Shown: positions 50,127 through 62,015, counted from the stretch's first letter. The stretch: 64,000 nt of DNA from an uncultured Acidimicrobiia bacterium (GCA_958295745.1 OY282370.1:1483724-1547723); one strand, 5' to 3'. The notes: generated by a model from the letters alone, not told the origin. Numbers and translations are program-made.

Positions 50127-51653
50127 ATGAGCACGCGGCGCGCGGTCGGGGCTATCGACCAGGGGACGACCAGCACCAGGTTCATGATCTTCGATCACGA
50201 GGGCGCCGTCGTGGCCGCGGCGCAGCGGGAGTTCCGCCAGATACTCCCCCGGCCCGGATGGGTGGAGCACGACCCGGTCGAGATCTGGCAGACCGTCGAG
50301 ACGGTGGCCGCCGAGGCCCTGGCCGCGGCGGGCATGACCGCCCGGGAACTGGCGGCGGTGGGCATCACCAACCAGCGGGAGACCACCGTCGTGTGGGACC
50401 GCACCACCGGCGCGCCCCTGGCCAACGCAATCGTGTGGCAGGACACCAGGACCGACGGGATCTGCGAGGCGTTGGCGGAGGGGCGGGGCATCGACCGGTT
50501 CCGGGCCCGCACCGGCCTTCCCCTCGCCGCCTACTTCAGCGGTCCGAAGGCCGCCTGGATGCTGACCCATGTGGAGGGCCTAGCGGAGTCGGCGGCCGCC
50601 GGGAGGGCGGTGATGGGCACCGTCGACTCGTGGATCGTATGGAATCTCACCGGCGGGCCGGACGGCGGGCGCCATGTGACCGATGTCACCAACGCCTCCC
50701 GGACGCTGCTGATGGACATCGACACCCTCGACTGGAGCGGCGACCTGCTCGGGGCGATGGGGATTCCCCGCTCGATGACGGCCGAGATACTTCCGTCCGT
50801 AGGGCGGTTGGGCACCGGAACCGGGGTACTCGAAGGGGTTCCGATCTCGGCGATCCTGGGCGACCAGCAGGCCGCCCTGTTCGGGCAGGCCTGTTTCGAG
50901 CCGGGCGAGGCCAAGAACACCTACGGGACCGGTTGCTTCCTGCTCATGAACACCGGGGTGCGCAAAGTGCCGTCCACCTGCGGCTTGTTGACCACGGTCG
51001 GCTACCAGATAGCCGGCCGGGAGGCGGTCTATGCGTTGGAGGGGTCGATAGCGGTCACCGGCGCCCTGGTGCAATGGCTCCGGGACAACCTCGGGGTGAT
51101 CTCCGATGCGGCGGAGATCGAACCCTTGGCGGCCTCGGTGGAGGACAACGGGGATGTCTACTTCGTGCCCGCCTTCTCGGGCCTCTTCGCCCCCCACTGG
51201 AGATCGGACGCCCGAGGGGTCATCGCCGGGCTGACCCGTTTCGCCGGCAAGGCCCACATCGCCCGGGCCGGGCTCGAAGCCGCCGCCTACCAGACCCGTG
51301 AGGTGCTCGAAGCCATGCAGGCCGACTCGGGGGTTGCCCTCACCGAACTCAAGGTCGACGGGGGGATGGTGGTCAACGAGCTGCTCATGCAGTTCCAAGC
51401 CGACATCCTCGATGTTCCGGTGGTGCGCCCCCGGGTGAACGAGACCACCGCCCTCGGCGCGGCCTACGCCGCCGGACTGGCCGAGGGCTTCTGGAGCGGC
51501 CTCGACGAGCTGCGGAACAACTGGCGGGAGGCGCGCCGCTGGTCTCCGGCGATGCCGGCGGAGGTCCGGGATGCCTACTGCGCCAAGTGGCGAAAAGCGG
51601 TCGATCGCTCCCTCGGCTGGGTCGGGCAGGCATCGGCGGCGGATGGGGTGTAG
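50127..51653 (+). CDS. glpK: Glycerol kinase
   Basis: 508 residues, the FGGY family. The N-terminal nucleotide fold starts [18 protein letters not shown] near residue 10. Then come [25 protein letters not shown], and the C-terminal domain with [20 protein letters not shown] near 350 and [15 protein letters not shown] near 410, all typical of GlpK. It makes glycerol-3-phosphate, which pgsA next door uses for phospholipids. The start ATG is 13 bases after the pth stop, so the genes probably share a transcript. Confidence 0.95.
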   Translation: MSTRRAVGAIDQGTTSTRFMIFDHEGAVVAAAQREFRQILPRPGWVEHDPVEIWQTVETVAAEALAAAGMTARELAAVGITNQRETTVVWDRTTGAPLANAIVWQDTRTDGICEALAEGRGIDRFRARTGLPLAAYFSGPKAAWMLTHVEGLAESAAAGRAVMGTVDSWIVWNLTGGPDGGRHVTDVTNASRTLLMDIDTLDWSGDLLGAMGIPRSMTAEILPSVGRLGTGTGVLEGVPISAILGDQQAALFGQACFEPGEAKNTYGTGCFLLMNTGVRKVPSTCGLLTTVGYQIAGREAVYALEGSIAVTGALVQWLRDNLGVISDAAEIEPLAASVEDNGDVYFVPAFSGLFAPHWRSDARGVIAGLTRFAGKAHIARAGLEAAAYQTREVLEAMQADSGVALTELKVDGGMVVNELLMQFQADILDVPVVRPRVNETTALGAAYAAGLAEGFWSGLDELRNNWREARRWSPAMPAEVRDAYCAKWRKAVDRSLGWVGQASAADGV

Positions 51654-51677
51654 TGTTGCCTGACCGGAGGAACTGCT

Positions 51678-52244
51678 ATCTCGGTACCTGATCGACTCGC
51701 CCTGTTCCGGGTCCTGTGCGTCCCGGTGATCATCGCCTTGGTGTTGGCCACCGAGCACACCGATCTGGAGAACCTGTTCGGCTTCGCGGTGATCCTCGTG
51801 GTCTGCGCCGGCCTGAGCGATTTCTTCGACGGCTACATCGCCCGCAAGCAGGGAATCACCTCGATCGTGGGGGCGTTCTGGGACACCACCGCCGACAAGA
51901 TACTGGTCAGCGGGGTGCTGATCGCGCTGGTCTCCGTGGACCGGGCCTCCGTTTGGGTCACCTTCATCATCATGACCCGCGAGTTCGTGGTGATGGCGGT
52001 CCGCAGCGTGGTGGCCATCGACGGGAAGGTGGTACCGGCGTCCTGGGCGGGCAAGGCCAAGGCGGTGATGCAGTTCATCGCGCTGGGTCTGGCCATGATG
52101 CGGCTGCCCGACCAATGGGGCCCGTTCTACCTGGACGAATACTGGATGTGGATCACCGCCGCCGTAACCATCGCCTCCGGCTGGGACTACATAGCCCGCT
52201 TCCGCGACGCGGTCCGCCAGGCGGGCGGCAGGCCGGCCGGATGA
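51678..52244 (+). CDS. pgsA: CDP-diacylglycerol-glycerol-3-P phosphatidyltransferase, ATC start
   Basis: The CDP-alcohol phosphatidyltransferase motif D-G-x2-A-R-x8-G-x3-D-x3-D is seen as DFFDGYIARKQGITSIVGAFWDTTADK. A GTG at 51726 would lose the first conserved segment SVPDRLALFRVLCVP. That segment is in frame upstream, and the frame has no ATG, GTG or TTG after the in-frame TAG at 51651. An ATC at 51678 lies seven bases after GGAGG, so it is the probable start (188 residues). Five to six membrane helices. It makes phosphatidylglycerol phosphate. Confidence 0.85.
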   Translation: MSVPDRLALFRVLCVPVIIALVLATEHTDLENLFGFAVILVVCAGLSDFFDGYIARKQGITSIVGAFWDTTADKILVSGVLIALVSVDRASVWVTFIIMTREFVVMAVRSVVAIDGKVVPASWAGKAKAVMQFIALGLAMMRLPDQWGPFYLDEYWMWITAAVTIASGWDYIARFRDAVRQAGGRPAG

Positions 52245-52266
52245 GGAACACGCAGGCGGCCGGCCG

Positions 52267-53235
52267 ATGAAGACCCTGGTGACCGGCGGCACCGGAGTGG
52301 TGGGGACGGCGGTCGTGCGGCATCTCGCGGCGGCGGGGCGGGAGGTGCGCGGCTTGGCCCGGTCCGAGGAGTCGGCCTCGATCCTGGCCGGGTTGGGGGC
52401 CGCTCCGGTGTCCGGGGACATAGGCGATCCGGAGTCGCTGGCCAAGGCGTCCATCGGGTGCGAGGTGGTGTATCACATCGCCGGGCTGGTGTCGTTCTGC
52501 CCCGCCGACCCGGCCCTGCTGTACGAGGTCAACGTGGAGGGCACCCGAAACGTGGTGCGGGCCGCCCGCCGGGCCGGGGTGCGCCGTCTGGTCTACACCT
52601 CGTCGGTGGCTGCGCTCGGAGAGAAGCCGGGCACGGTCGGATCCGAGGCCGTCCGGGGCGGCCGCCACCTCAGCCACTACGGTCGTTCCAAGTACCAAGC
52701 CGAGCAGGCGGCCTTCGCCGAGGCGGGTGACATGGAGGTGGTGGCGGTCAACCCCTCCTCCGTCCAGGGAGGGGGCCGGTCCGCCGGCAGCGGCGGCATC
52801 CTGCTCCGGGCTGTCAACGGCGATCTCCCGGTGATGGTGGACACCCCCATCTCGATGGTGGACGTCGATGACTGCGCCCGGGGTCATCTGGCCGCCGAGC
52901 AGCGGGGAATACCCGGCCAATGCTATGTCCTCAGCGGGTTCACCATCACCACCCGCCAGGCGGTGGCCCTGATGAGCGACCTGACCGGACGGGAGTACGA
53001 GGTTCGTTACATCCCGGCCCGGGCGATGGCCGCCCTGGGTCCCTTCGCGAACCTGATCGGGCGTTACGTCCACGCGATCCCCCTGTGCGGCGAGACCGTT
53101 CGCACCATGCGCTTCGGCGCCCGCTATGACGGCTCGCGGGCCGTCTGCGAGCTGGGCCTGGAATACCGGACGGCGCGTGAGACCTTCACCGGGGTGCTCG
53201 AGGCCTTCCGGGCCGCCGGCCTGACCGAGGTCTGA
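52267..53235 (+). CDS. NAD-dependent epimerase/dehydratase (extended SDR)
   Basis: 322 residues. The Rossmann motif TGGTGVVG is at residues 6-13, and the active site is TSSVAALGEK near 115 and YGRSKYQAE near 138, with Tyr and Lys. The C-terminal part (PISMVDVDDCARGHLAAE) is typical of dihydroflavonol reductase or NAD-dependent hydroxysteroid dehydrogenase-like enzymes. The substrate is unknown. It starts 22 bases after pgsA and precedes mfd. Confidence 0.87.
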   Translation: MKTLVTGGTGVVGTAVVRHLAAAGREVRGLARSEESASILAGLGAAPVSGDIGDPESLAKASIGCEVVYHIAGLVSFCPADPALLYEVNVEGTRNVVRAARRAGVRRLVYTSSVAALGEKPGTVGSEAVRGGRHLSHYGRSKYQAEQAAFAEAGDMEVVAVNPSSVQGGGRSAGSGGILLRAVNGDLPVMVDTPISMVDVDDCARGHLAAEQRGIPGQCYVLSGFTITTRQAVALMSDLTGREYEVRYIPARAMAALGPFANLIGRYVHAIPLCGETVRTMRFGARYDGSRAVCELGLEYRTARETFTGVLEAFRAAGLTEV

Positions 53236-53312
53236 TCCGCACCGGTTTCTGATTCCCGGCGGCGGCCCCCGATTGGCGAGGAAGGCGGGCCGGGCCGGTA
53301 CGATGACCCTTC

Positions 53313-56300
53313 GTGCGCGCCCCTCTGTCGATCCTCCTAGACCGCTGGAACCCCGACCGCCTGCCCGCGCCCCCCGGAAGGGCGGTGGTGCCGGCGGCGG
53401 CCCGGGCCGCCGTGATCGGGGGCGTCGCCCGCCGGGCGGCGGGCCCTCTGGTGGTGGTGGCCCCCTCGGAGCGGGGGGCGGACGCCTTGGCCGCCGACCT
53501 GCGGCTGTTCCTGGACGACGTCCTGCTGCTGCCCGCCTGGGAGACCCTTCCCTTCGAGCACGTATCGCCCAATATGGCGACGATGGCGCGGCGGGCCGAG
53601 GTGCGCCACCGCCTGGCGGGGGCGCCCGCCGGCCTGGTGGTGGTGACGGCGGTGCGTGCGGCCGTCCAGCGGGTGAGCGGGTCGGCCACCGATCCGGTGG
53701 TGGTGCGGGCCGGCGAAGAGGTTCCCTTCGAGCGCCTGGTGGCCGAGCTCGACGATATCGGTTATGCCCGCACCGACCGGGTGGAGTCCCGGGGCGAGCT
53801 GGCGGTGCGGGGAGGCGTCATCGACGTCTTCCCCGCCCAGGCCGACGATGCGGTGCGGATCGACTTCTGGGGAGACTACGTCGAGGAGCTGCGGGTGTTT
53901 TCGATCGGGTCGCAGCGGTCGATGGGGGCGGTGGACGAGATGGCGGCCTATCCGGCGCGCGAGTTCCGTCCGGATGAGAAGGTGAGGGCGGCGGCCCGGA
54001 CCCTGTCGTCCGCCGAACCGTGGGCGGCGTCCGGCTGGGATCGGATCGCCGAGGGGGTGAGGTTCGCCGGGATGGAGTCCTGGCTTCCCTGGCTGGCGCC
54101 GCCCCGCAATTTCTTGGACGAGCTGCCGGAATCGGGGGCGGTGATACTGCTCGATCCGGTGCAGACACTCGCCCGGGCCGGCGGTCTGGTGGAGGAGGAA
54201 AGCGACCTGGCAGAGGCCTTGGCCGACACCTGGGGAGGAGGGCGTTCCCGCGGCCGGCCCCGGCCGGCCCTGTTCCTCGACCTGGCCGCTTCCCTGCCCG
54301 ACCGGCTCCTCGAGTGCCCGTCTCTTGCCGCCAGGCCGGAGGACCGCCGCATCGAGGCGGGCGGTTTGGACGCCGCCCCCGGCGACCCGGAGGCGGTGGC
54401 CCGGGGCCTGACGCGGTTGATAGCCGACGGGATCGATGTGGTGCTGGCCATGGACGGAGCCCCGGCCGCAGCCCGGGTGTCGAAGGTCCTGGGTGAGCAC
54501 GGAATCGAGCTGCCGGTGGTGGAGCGGTTGGAGAAGGGGATGCGGGGCGGGATCCTGGCCGAGGGAGTTCACATCGGGGCGGTGATCCCGGGGTTGGCGG
54601 CGGCGGTGCTGGGCGAGCAGGAGATCTTCGGGCGCCGCAGGTCCCATCGCCGCCCCGGACGGAGGAGGATCGGGGAGGGTCCCGCTTTCCAGGACCTCAC
54701 GCCCGGCGACTACGTGGTGCACGACCACCACGGCATCGGCCGCTTCGACGGCCTGGTTACCCGGACCATGGCAGGGGCGGAACGCGACTATCTCGTGATC
54801 GCCTATGCAGGGGGCGACAAGCTCTACGTTCCCACCGATCAGCTGGCGGCGGTGCGGAAGTACACGGGGGGCGAGTCGCCCAGGGTCAGCCGGATGGGCG
54901 GCGGGGACTGGGCGGCCACCCGCAACCGGGTGCGCCGCGAGGCCTCCGTTCTGGCCGAGCACGTGGTGGAGGTCCATCGGGCGAGGGCGGCCGCCGCCGG
55001 ACACGCCTTTGCGCCCGACACCCCCTGGCAGCGGGAGGTGGAGGACGCCTTTCCATACGAGGAAACCCCCGACCAGATACAAGCCGTCGCCGACGTGAAG
55101 GAGGACATGGAGTCCTCCGCCCCGATGGACCGGCTGGTGTTCGGCGATGTCGGGTTCGGCAAGACGGAGGTGGCGCTGCGGGCCGCCTTCAAGGCGGTCA
55201 CCGACGGATACCAGGCGGCGATGCTGTGCCCCACCACGCTGCTGGCCCAGCAGCACTTCCAGACTTTCTCCGATCGGTTCGCCTCGTATCCCGTCCGGGT
55301 GGAGATGCTCAGCCGGTTTCTCACCCCCGCCCAGTCCCGCCGGGTGGTGGAAGGCCTGCGGACCGGTGAGGTGGATGTGGTGGTAGGCACTCACGGCCTG
55401 CTGTCGGAAGGGGTCGAGTTCCACAAGCTGGGACTCTTGGTGGTGGACGAGGAGCATCGGTTCGGGGTGAAGGCCAAGGACCGCATCAAGGGGATGAAGA
55501 CGGGGGTGGATGTGCTGACCCTGACCGCCACCCCGATCCCGCGGACGCTGGAGATGGCCCTGACCGGAATCCGGGAGGTGAGCCACATCCTGACCCCGCC
55601 CGAGGACCGCCATCCGATCCTCACCTACGTAGGGCCGGACGATTCCCGGGTGGTGTCGGCGGCCATCCGCCGGGAGCTACTGCGGGAAGGTCAGGTGTTC
55701 TACGTTCACAACCGGATCCGATCCATCGACCGGGCGGTGGAGAGGCTGCGGGAGCTGGTGCCGGACGCCCGGTACGGGGTGGCCCACGGCCGGATGAACG
55801 AGGGCCGGCTCGAGCAGACCATGCTGGATTTCTGGGACCACCGCTACGACGTGCTGGTCGCCACCACCATCATCGAGTCGGGGTTGGATCTGCCTCAGGT
55901 CAACACCTTGATCGTGGAGCGGGCCGACCAGCTCGGGTTGGCCCAGCTGTACCAGCTGCGCGGGCGGGTGGGGCGGTCCAGCCAGCGGGCCTACGCCTAC
56001 CTGTTCCACCCCGAGTCGCCCGCCTTGTCCGAGACGGCCTACCGCCGCCTGGAGGCGGTAGGGGAGTTCACAGATCTGGGGTCCGGGCTGCATCTGGCCA
56101 TGCGCGACCTGGAGATCCGGGGGGCGGGGTCCGTGCTGGGCGAGATGCAGTCGGGCCACATCGCGGCGGTGGGGTTCGACCTGTACGTGGAGCTGGTCTC
56201 CGAGGCGGTGGCGGAACGGATGGGAACCGAGCCGCCGGCCAAGAAGCCGAAGGAGGTGCGGATAGACCTGGGCTTGGACGTCCATCTACCGGAGGAATAC

Positions 56301-56747
56301 GTGACCGATCAGAACATCCGCCTGGAGGCCTACCGGCGGCTGGCGGCGGCGGACACGCAGGCGGAGGTGGAGGATGTGGCCGCTGAATGGCGGGATCGGT
56401 ACGGGCCCATGCCTCCCGAGGCAGAGAGCCTGATAGAGACGGCCCGTCTGCGGGCGGAATCGATACGGATCGGGCTTGAGGAGGTCGTCAAGCTGCGCAA
56501 CGAGGTGAAGCTGGGGCCGGTCGATCTGTCCCAGGCGCAGGAGATACGGTTGGAGCGCCTGATGCCGAAGGCCATCCTGCGGGCCGGCCAGTCCCGGCTG
56601 TTCGTCCCCCTGCCGCCCGGCGGCGGCCTGCTCCGCCGCCTGCTCGACTTCCTGGCCGACATGTGGCCGCCTCCCCCCGAACCCTCCCCGCCGCAGGCCG
56701 GGGGGAAAATGCCGAACCCGGCCGAACCCGGGCCGACGGAGGAATAG
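53313..56747 (+). CDS. mfd: Transcription-repair coupling factor
   Basis: 1144 residues, GTG start. The N-terminal UvrB-like domain has LPAWETLPFEHVSPN near residue 72. The RNA polymerase-interacting CarD-like domain has GDYVVHDHHGIGRFDGL near 466. Walker A is GDVGFGKTE near 611, the DEEH box VVDEEHRFG near 711, and motif VI is LRGRVGRSSQRAY near 890. The TRCF domain ends the protein. It removes RNA polymerase stalled at DNA damage and recruits UvrA. Length and all motifs are normal. Confidence 0.96.
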   Translation: MRAPLSILLDRWNPDRLPAPPGRAVVPAAARAAVIGGVARRAAGPLVVVAPSERGADALAADLRLFLDDVLLLPAWETLPFEHVSPNMATMARRAEVRHRLAGAPAGLVVVTAVRAAVQRVSGSATDPVVVRAGEEVPFERLVAELDDIGYARTDRVESRGELAVRGGVIDVFPAQADDAVRIDFWGDYVEELRVFSIGSQRSMGAVDEMAAYPAREFRPDEKVRAAARTLSSAEPWAASGWDRIAEGVRFAGMESWLPWLAPPRNFLDELPESGAVILLDPVQTLARAGGLVEEESDLAEALADTWGGGRSRGRPRPALFLDLAASLPDRLLECPSLAARPEDRRIEAGGLDAAPGDPEAVARGLTRLIADGIDVVLAMDGAPAAARVSKVLGEHGIELPVVERLEKGMRGGILAEGVHIGAVIPGLAAAVLGEQEIFGRRRSHRRPGRRRIGEGPAFQDLTPGDYVVHDHHGIGRFDGLVTRTMAGAERDYLVIAYAGGDKLYVPTDQLAAVRKYTGGESPRVSRMGGGDWAATRNRVRREASVLAEHVVEVHRARAAAAGHAFAPDTPWQREVEDAFPYEETPDQIQAVADVKEDMESSAPMDRLVFGDVGFGKTEVALRAAFKAVTDGYQAAMLCPTTLLAQQHFQTFSDRFASYPVRVEMLSRFLTPAQSRRVVEGLRTGEVDVVVGTHGLLSEGVEFHKLGLLVVDEEHRFGVKAKDRIKGMKTGVDVLTLTATPIPRTLEMALTGIREVSHILTPPEDRHPILTYVGPDDSRVVSAAIRRELLREGQVFYVHNRIRSIDRAVERLRELVPDARYGVAHGRMNEGRLEQTMLDFWDHRYDVLVATTIIESGLDLPQVNTLIVERADQLGLAQLYQLRGRVGRSSQRAYAYLFHPESPALSETAYRRLEAVGEFTDLGSGLHLAMRDLEIRGAGSVLGEMQSGHIAAVGFDLYVELVSEAVAERMGTEPPAKKPKEVRIDLGLDVHLPEEYVTDQNIRLEAYRRLAAADTQAEVEDVAAEWRDRYGPMPPEAESLIETARLRAESIRIGLEEVVKLRNEVKLGPVDLSQAQEIRLERLMPKAILRAGQSRLFVPLPPGGGLLRRLLDFLADMWPPPPEPSPPQAGGKMPNPAEPGPTEE

Positions 56748-56828
56748 GGCGGACCGTTTCTCCCCGTTAGCATCGGCGTCCGACACCGACAAGACTGTGG
56801 GGGGAGACCCCATCGGGAGGAGGCCCTG

Positions 56829-57776
56829 TTGCTCGGTTCCCCGGCGCGCCGCCGTTCATCCGGGCGGCGCCCCATGCACCGCATCCTCGCGCCGGCGGCG
56901 GCGCTGGTTCTGGCCGTTGCCGCGTGCGGAGGATCCCAAGGCGCAGCTACGGTGGACGGGGAGGTGATCACCTTCGACGAGGCGGCGGCTTTGACCACTG
57001 CGGAGGGCGACGCGCTTGACCCCGCCCTCTTCGCCAACTCTTTGAGCCTGGCGATCACCGTCCGGGTATTGACAAACGCGATGCAGCAGGAGTTCGGCCT
57101 GACGATCACCGAATCGGAGATAGAGGCCGAGGCGGAGGAGATAGTGGGCGAAAGCGGCCAGACCGAGGAGGAGCTGCTGACCGCATACGACCTGACCCCC
57201 GCGTTTCTGCGGGCCGTTGCCGCATTGCAGCTGATGGAGGAAAGGGTCGCCGCGGTCCTGTCGGAGGATGCGCCCGCCCCGACGGAGGAGGAGCTCATGG
57301 CGCGCTACGAAGCCGAGATGCAGAGCATGGCCGATGTGTGCAGCGCCCACATCCTCCTGGAGAGCAGGGAGGAGGCGGAGGACGCCCTGGCCCGGGCCCT
57401 GGGCGGCGAGGATTTCGGCGATCTGGCGGTCGAGCTGTCGGTGGGTCCGAGCGGCCCCGGCGGGGGAGATCTGGGGTGCGCCGAGCCCGCCCGATACGTT
57501 CCGGAGTTTGCCGCCGCGGTGCTCGAAGCCGAGGTGGGGGTGCCCTACGGGCCGGTCGAAACCCAGTTCGGATGGCATTTGATCCTCGTGACCGACCGGA
57601 CGAGCCCGAGCTTCGAAGAGGCGCGCGAGTCGCTCGCCGCCGATTCCCAGAGCGACGGCGCCCGGATGTGGAACGAGTGGGCGTTGGAGAGGTTGACGTC
57701 CGCCGACGTGCAGGTGGAACCGGAGTACGGCGCCTGGACGACCGACCCGGCGCCGAGCGTCGTCCCGCCCTCCTGA
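56829..57776 (+). CDS. Parvulin-type peptidyl-prolyl isomerase lipoprotein
   Basis: 315 residues from TTG at 56829, after a strong GGGAGGAGG. An ATG at 56874 is the alternative. The N-terminus is basic (RRRSSGRRPMHR), then LAPAAALVLAVAAC-GG, a lipobox. A SurA/PrsA-like helical domain is followed by a rotamase domain near residues 170-265, with CSAHILLESREEAEDAL, FGDLAVELSVGPSGPGGGDLG and TQFGWHLILV. It helps extracytoplasmic proteins fold. Its stop overlaps the start of the mazG region. Confidence 0.88.
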   Translation: MLGSPARRRSSGRRPMHRILAPAAALVLAVAACGGSQGAATVDGEVITFDEAAALTTAEGDALDPALFANSLSLAITVRVLTNAMQQEFGLTITESEIEAEAEEIVGESGQTEEELLTAYDLTPAFLRAVAALQLMEERVAAVLSEDAPAPTEEELMARYEAEMQSMADVCSAHILLESREEAEDALARALGGEDFGDLAVELSVGPSGPGGGDLGCAEPARYVPEFAAAVLEAEVGVPYGPVETQFGWHLILVTDRTSPSFEEARESLAADSQSDGARMWNEWALERLTSADVQVEPEYGAWTTDPAPSVVPPS

Positions 57777-59230
57777 GCCACCCCCTGATCGCGGCCGGCC
57801 TCGGGCCGGGAACCCTGGCCGGAGCGCCGTCCGACATCATCGAGGCGCTCTTGGATCCCGCCAACCGAGTGATCCTGCGCACGGAACGCCATCCGGCCGC
57901 TTCGGAGGTGGGGCGCCGCCGGGAGGTAACCACCTGCGACGATCTGTACGAGGCGGCCGAAACCTTCGAGGAGGTGTACGAAGCCATCGTGGATCGGGTG
58001 CTGGCCGCCGCCGAGGCGGGCCCGGTGGTCTATGCGGTTCCCGGCAGCCCCCTGTACGGGGAGAGGTCGGTGACGCTGCTGCGGGCCCGCTGCCGGGCGG
58101 AGGGCCGGCCCGTCCGGGTGCGGCCGGCGCCTTCCTTCCTAGACGAGATCTTCGCGGTTCTCGAGATCGACCCCGCCGAGCGCGGTTTCACGGTGTTGGA
58201 CGGAAGGGGCCTTCCCGATCCGCTGATGCTCTACCTGCCCACCGTCATCTTCCAGGTCGATACGCAGATCGTGCTGGAGGACGCGGCGGCGCGGCTGCAG
58301 CGCACGCTTCCCTCGGATACGCCGGTCACGGTGCTGACCGACCTGGGAACCCCCCTAGCAAAGGCGGCTTCCTATCCGATCGGAGCGATTCCCGCCGGGG
58401 CGGCCGGGCTCAGGACCAGTCTTTTCCTCGACCCGCCGGACACCGGGTTGGCCGGGGTTGTAAGGGCCATGCGCCGCCTGCGGGTCGAGTGCCCTTGGGA
58501 CCGCCGCCAGACCCATGAATCCTTGATCTCTCATGCCGTCGAGGAGACCTTCGAGCTGGTAGAGGCGGTCAGCCGCCTGCCGGCCGGTTCCCCGGACGTA
58601 GAAGAACCCGACTACGGGGCCTACGCCGAGGTGGAGGAGGAGCTCGGGGATATGTTGCTGCAGGTGATCTTCCACGCCAACCTGGCTTCCGAGGCGGGGG
58701 CTTTCGACATCGAAGACGTGGCCGAGGTATTGCTCCGCAAGTTGGTGCACCGGCACCCCCATGTGTTCGGGGGCACCGAGGCGAAAGACGCCGACGAGGT
58801 AATGGCCAACTGGCAGGCCATCAAGGCGGCCGAGAAGCCGCGGGTTTCCCTGATGGACGGGGTTCCGGGTTCCCTCCCGGGTCTGGAGCGGGCCGTCGAG
58901 CTGCAGCGGAGGGCGGCCCGGGTGGGGTTCGACTGGCCGGACGCCCGCTCGGTGGTGGACGCCGTGGAGGAGGAGCTGGCCGAGCTGGTGGAGGTTCTCG
59001 AAGGGGAGGCGCCGGAGGGTCCGGCCGCCGCCCGCGAGTTGGGGGATCTGCTGTTCGCGGTTTCCAACCTGGCCCGCCGCATGGAGGTGGATCCCGATAT
59101 AGCCCTGCGGAGGGCGTCGGGGCGCTTCAAGCGCCGTTTCCGGCGGATGGAGGAGCTAGGGAACCTCGAATCGTCCGACCTAGACCGGCTGAACGCCCTG
59201 TGGGAGCAGGCCAAGAGCGAGGGGTTGTAA
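57773..59230 (+). CDS. mazG: TP-methylase/MazG fusion (YabN-like)
   Basis: The N-terminal tetrapyrrole methylase domain begins IAAGLGPGTLAGAPSD, with ERHPAASEV and VYAVPGSPLYGERS following. The MazG domains come after residue 220: ECPWDRRQTHESLISHAVEETFELVEA and EVEEELGDMLLQVIFHANLASE, then a second with ELAELVEVLEGE and RELGDLLFAVSNLARR. MazG hydrolyses nucleoside triphosphates. The frame has no ATG near the expected start. A CTG at 57773 overlaps the previous stop (CTGA) and is the best fit; GTG codons near 57676 and 57685 would overlap the lipoprotein gene by about 90-100 bases. Confidence 0.8.
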   Translation: MSHPLIAAGLGPGTLAGAPSDIIEALLDPANRVILRTERHPAASEVGRRREVTTCDDLYEAAETFEEVYEAIVDRVLAAAEAGPVVYAVPGSPLYGERSVTLLRARCRAEGRPVRVRPAPSFLDEIFAVLEIDPAERGFTVLDGRGLPDPLMLYLPTVIFQVDTQIVLEDAAARLQRTLPSDTPVTVLTDLGTPLAKAASYPIGAIPAGAAGLRTSLFLDPPDTGLAGVVRAMRRLRVECPWDRRQTHESLISHAVEETFELVEAVSRLPAGSPDVEEPDYGAYAEVEEELGDMLLQVIFHANLASEAGAFDIEDVAEVLLRKLVHRHPHVFGGTEAKDADEVMANWQAIKAAEKPRVSLMDGVPGSLPGLERAVELQRRAARVGFDWPDARSVVDAVEEELAELVEVLEGEAPEGPAAARELGDLLFAVSNLARRMEVDPDIALRRASGRFKRRFRRMEELGNLESSDLDRLNALWEQAKSEGL

Positions 59231-61099
<1,869 letters not shown>

Positions 61100-61100
<1 letters not shown>

Positions 61101-61501
61101 TGGCCGCGAAGCGCAGCCGGCGCGGGTTCTTCATCCCGCTGGTGCTGGTTATCGGGCTGGCGGTGGCGGCCGCGGATGTGTTTCCGATCCGCCAGATCAT
61201 CTCCCAAGGCCGTGAGCTGGAAGAATCGAGGGACCGGTTGGAGGCCATCCAGGAGGAGAACCGTAAGCTGGAGGGGCAGATACAGGATCTGCATACCCCG
61301 GCCGAGATCGAGCGGATCGCCCGGGCCGATTTCGGTTACGTTCGCCCCGGCGAGATCAGCTACGTGGTCATCAAGCCGGAAGAGACGCACCCCTCGGAAC
61401 AGCCGCCGCCGGAGGCCGAGCCCGCGCCCGATCCCGAATCCGGCGGGTTCTTCCAAGCGCTGTGGGATTACCTGACCGGGCGCGACGTGAGCGATGAATG
61501 A
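61100..61501 (+). CDS. FtsB/DivIC-like septum formation protein
   Basis: 133 residues from the ATG at 61100 that overlaps the enolase stop by one base. It has a short basic N-terminus, one membrane helix (FFIPLVLVIGLAVAAADVF), then a coiled coil (ELEESRDRLEAIQEENRKLEGQI) and the ERIARADFGYVRPGEISYVV segment typical of the DivIC/FtsB family. The last 40 residues are Pro/Glu-rich. It would act in the division complex with FtsL and FtsQ. The eno-divIC-DUF501 order is common in actinomycetes. Confidence 0.87.
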
Positions 61502-62015
61502 CCGCCGGATGGTCGCCGTACAGATCGGACGCCCTTCGCGGGCCGAGATAGAGACGAGGGCCCGATGCCACCTCTCCCTGCCGGTCGCGGTGCGGGTGCC
61601 GCCGGTGCTGGAGGACGGAACCCCGTTCCCCACCTTGTACTGGCTTACCTGTCCGCTGGCGGTGCTGCGGGTCAGCCGGCTGGAGAGCGGCGGAGGGGTG
61701 AAGGCGATGGATCGGCGGGCCGAACAGGCGCCGGGGTTCGGCGAGGCGCTGGCGGCCGCCCATGCCCGTTACGCCGCGCAGCGGGAGGAACTGACGCCGC
61801 CGGGGGCCGAGCACCGCCCCAAGGGCGGGGTTGCGGGGGCGTCCCAAGGGGTGAAATGCCTGCATGCCCACTACGCCGACACCCTGGCAGGCAATTCCAA
61901 CCCGGTCGGGGAGATGGTGGCGCCCTGGGTGGAACCGCTCGACTGTGCGGTCCCGTGCGTGATAGAACAGGACGGGCAGGCGGTCGGCAACCCGGAGTGG
62001 CGGGCCCCGCGGTGA
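61494..62015 (+). CDS. DUF501 family protein
   Basis: 173 residues. The N-terminal half carries the family segment PPVLEDGTPFPTLYWLTCPLAVLRVSRLES. The C-terminal part has GVKCLHAHYADTLAGNSNPVG, with Cys and His that might bind a metal. It overlaps the DivIC gene by eight bases. Function unknown; in actinomycetes it usually lies between the DivIC gene and an exopolyphosphatase gene, which is not seen here. Confidence 0.9.
   Translation: MNDRRMVAVQIGRPSRAEIETRARCHLSLPVAVRVPPVLEDGTPFPTLYWLTCPLAVLRVSRLESGGGVKAMDRRAEQAPGFGEALAAAHARYAAQREELTPPGAEHRPKGGVAGASQGVKCLHAHYADTLAGNSNPVGEMVAPWVEPLDCAVPCVIEQDGQAVGNPEWRAPR

Noticed and set aside
50580-52454. 624-codon minus-strand frame opposite glpK and pgsA
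   Set aside because: It spans two conserved genes on the other strand and has no recognisable protein features.
53337-55613. 758-codon minus-strand frame opposite mfd
   Set aside because: It is the antisense shadow of a conserved, motif-complete gene in very GC-rich DNA, and its translation is Gly/His/Pro/Arg-rich without any domain.
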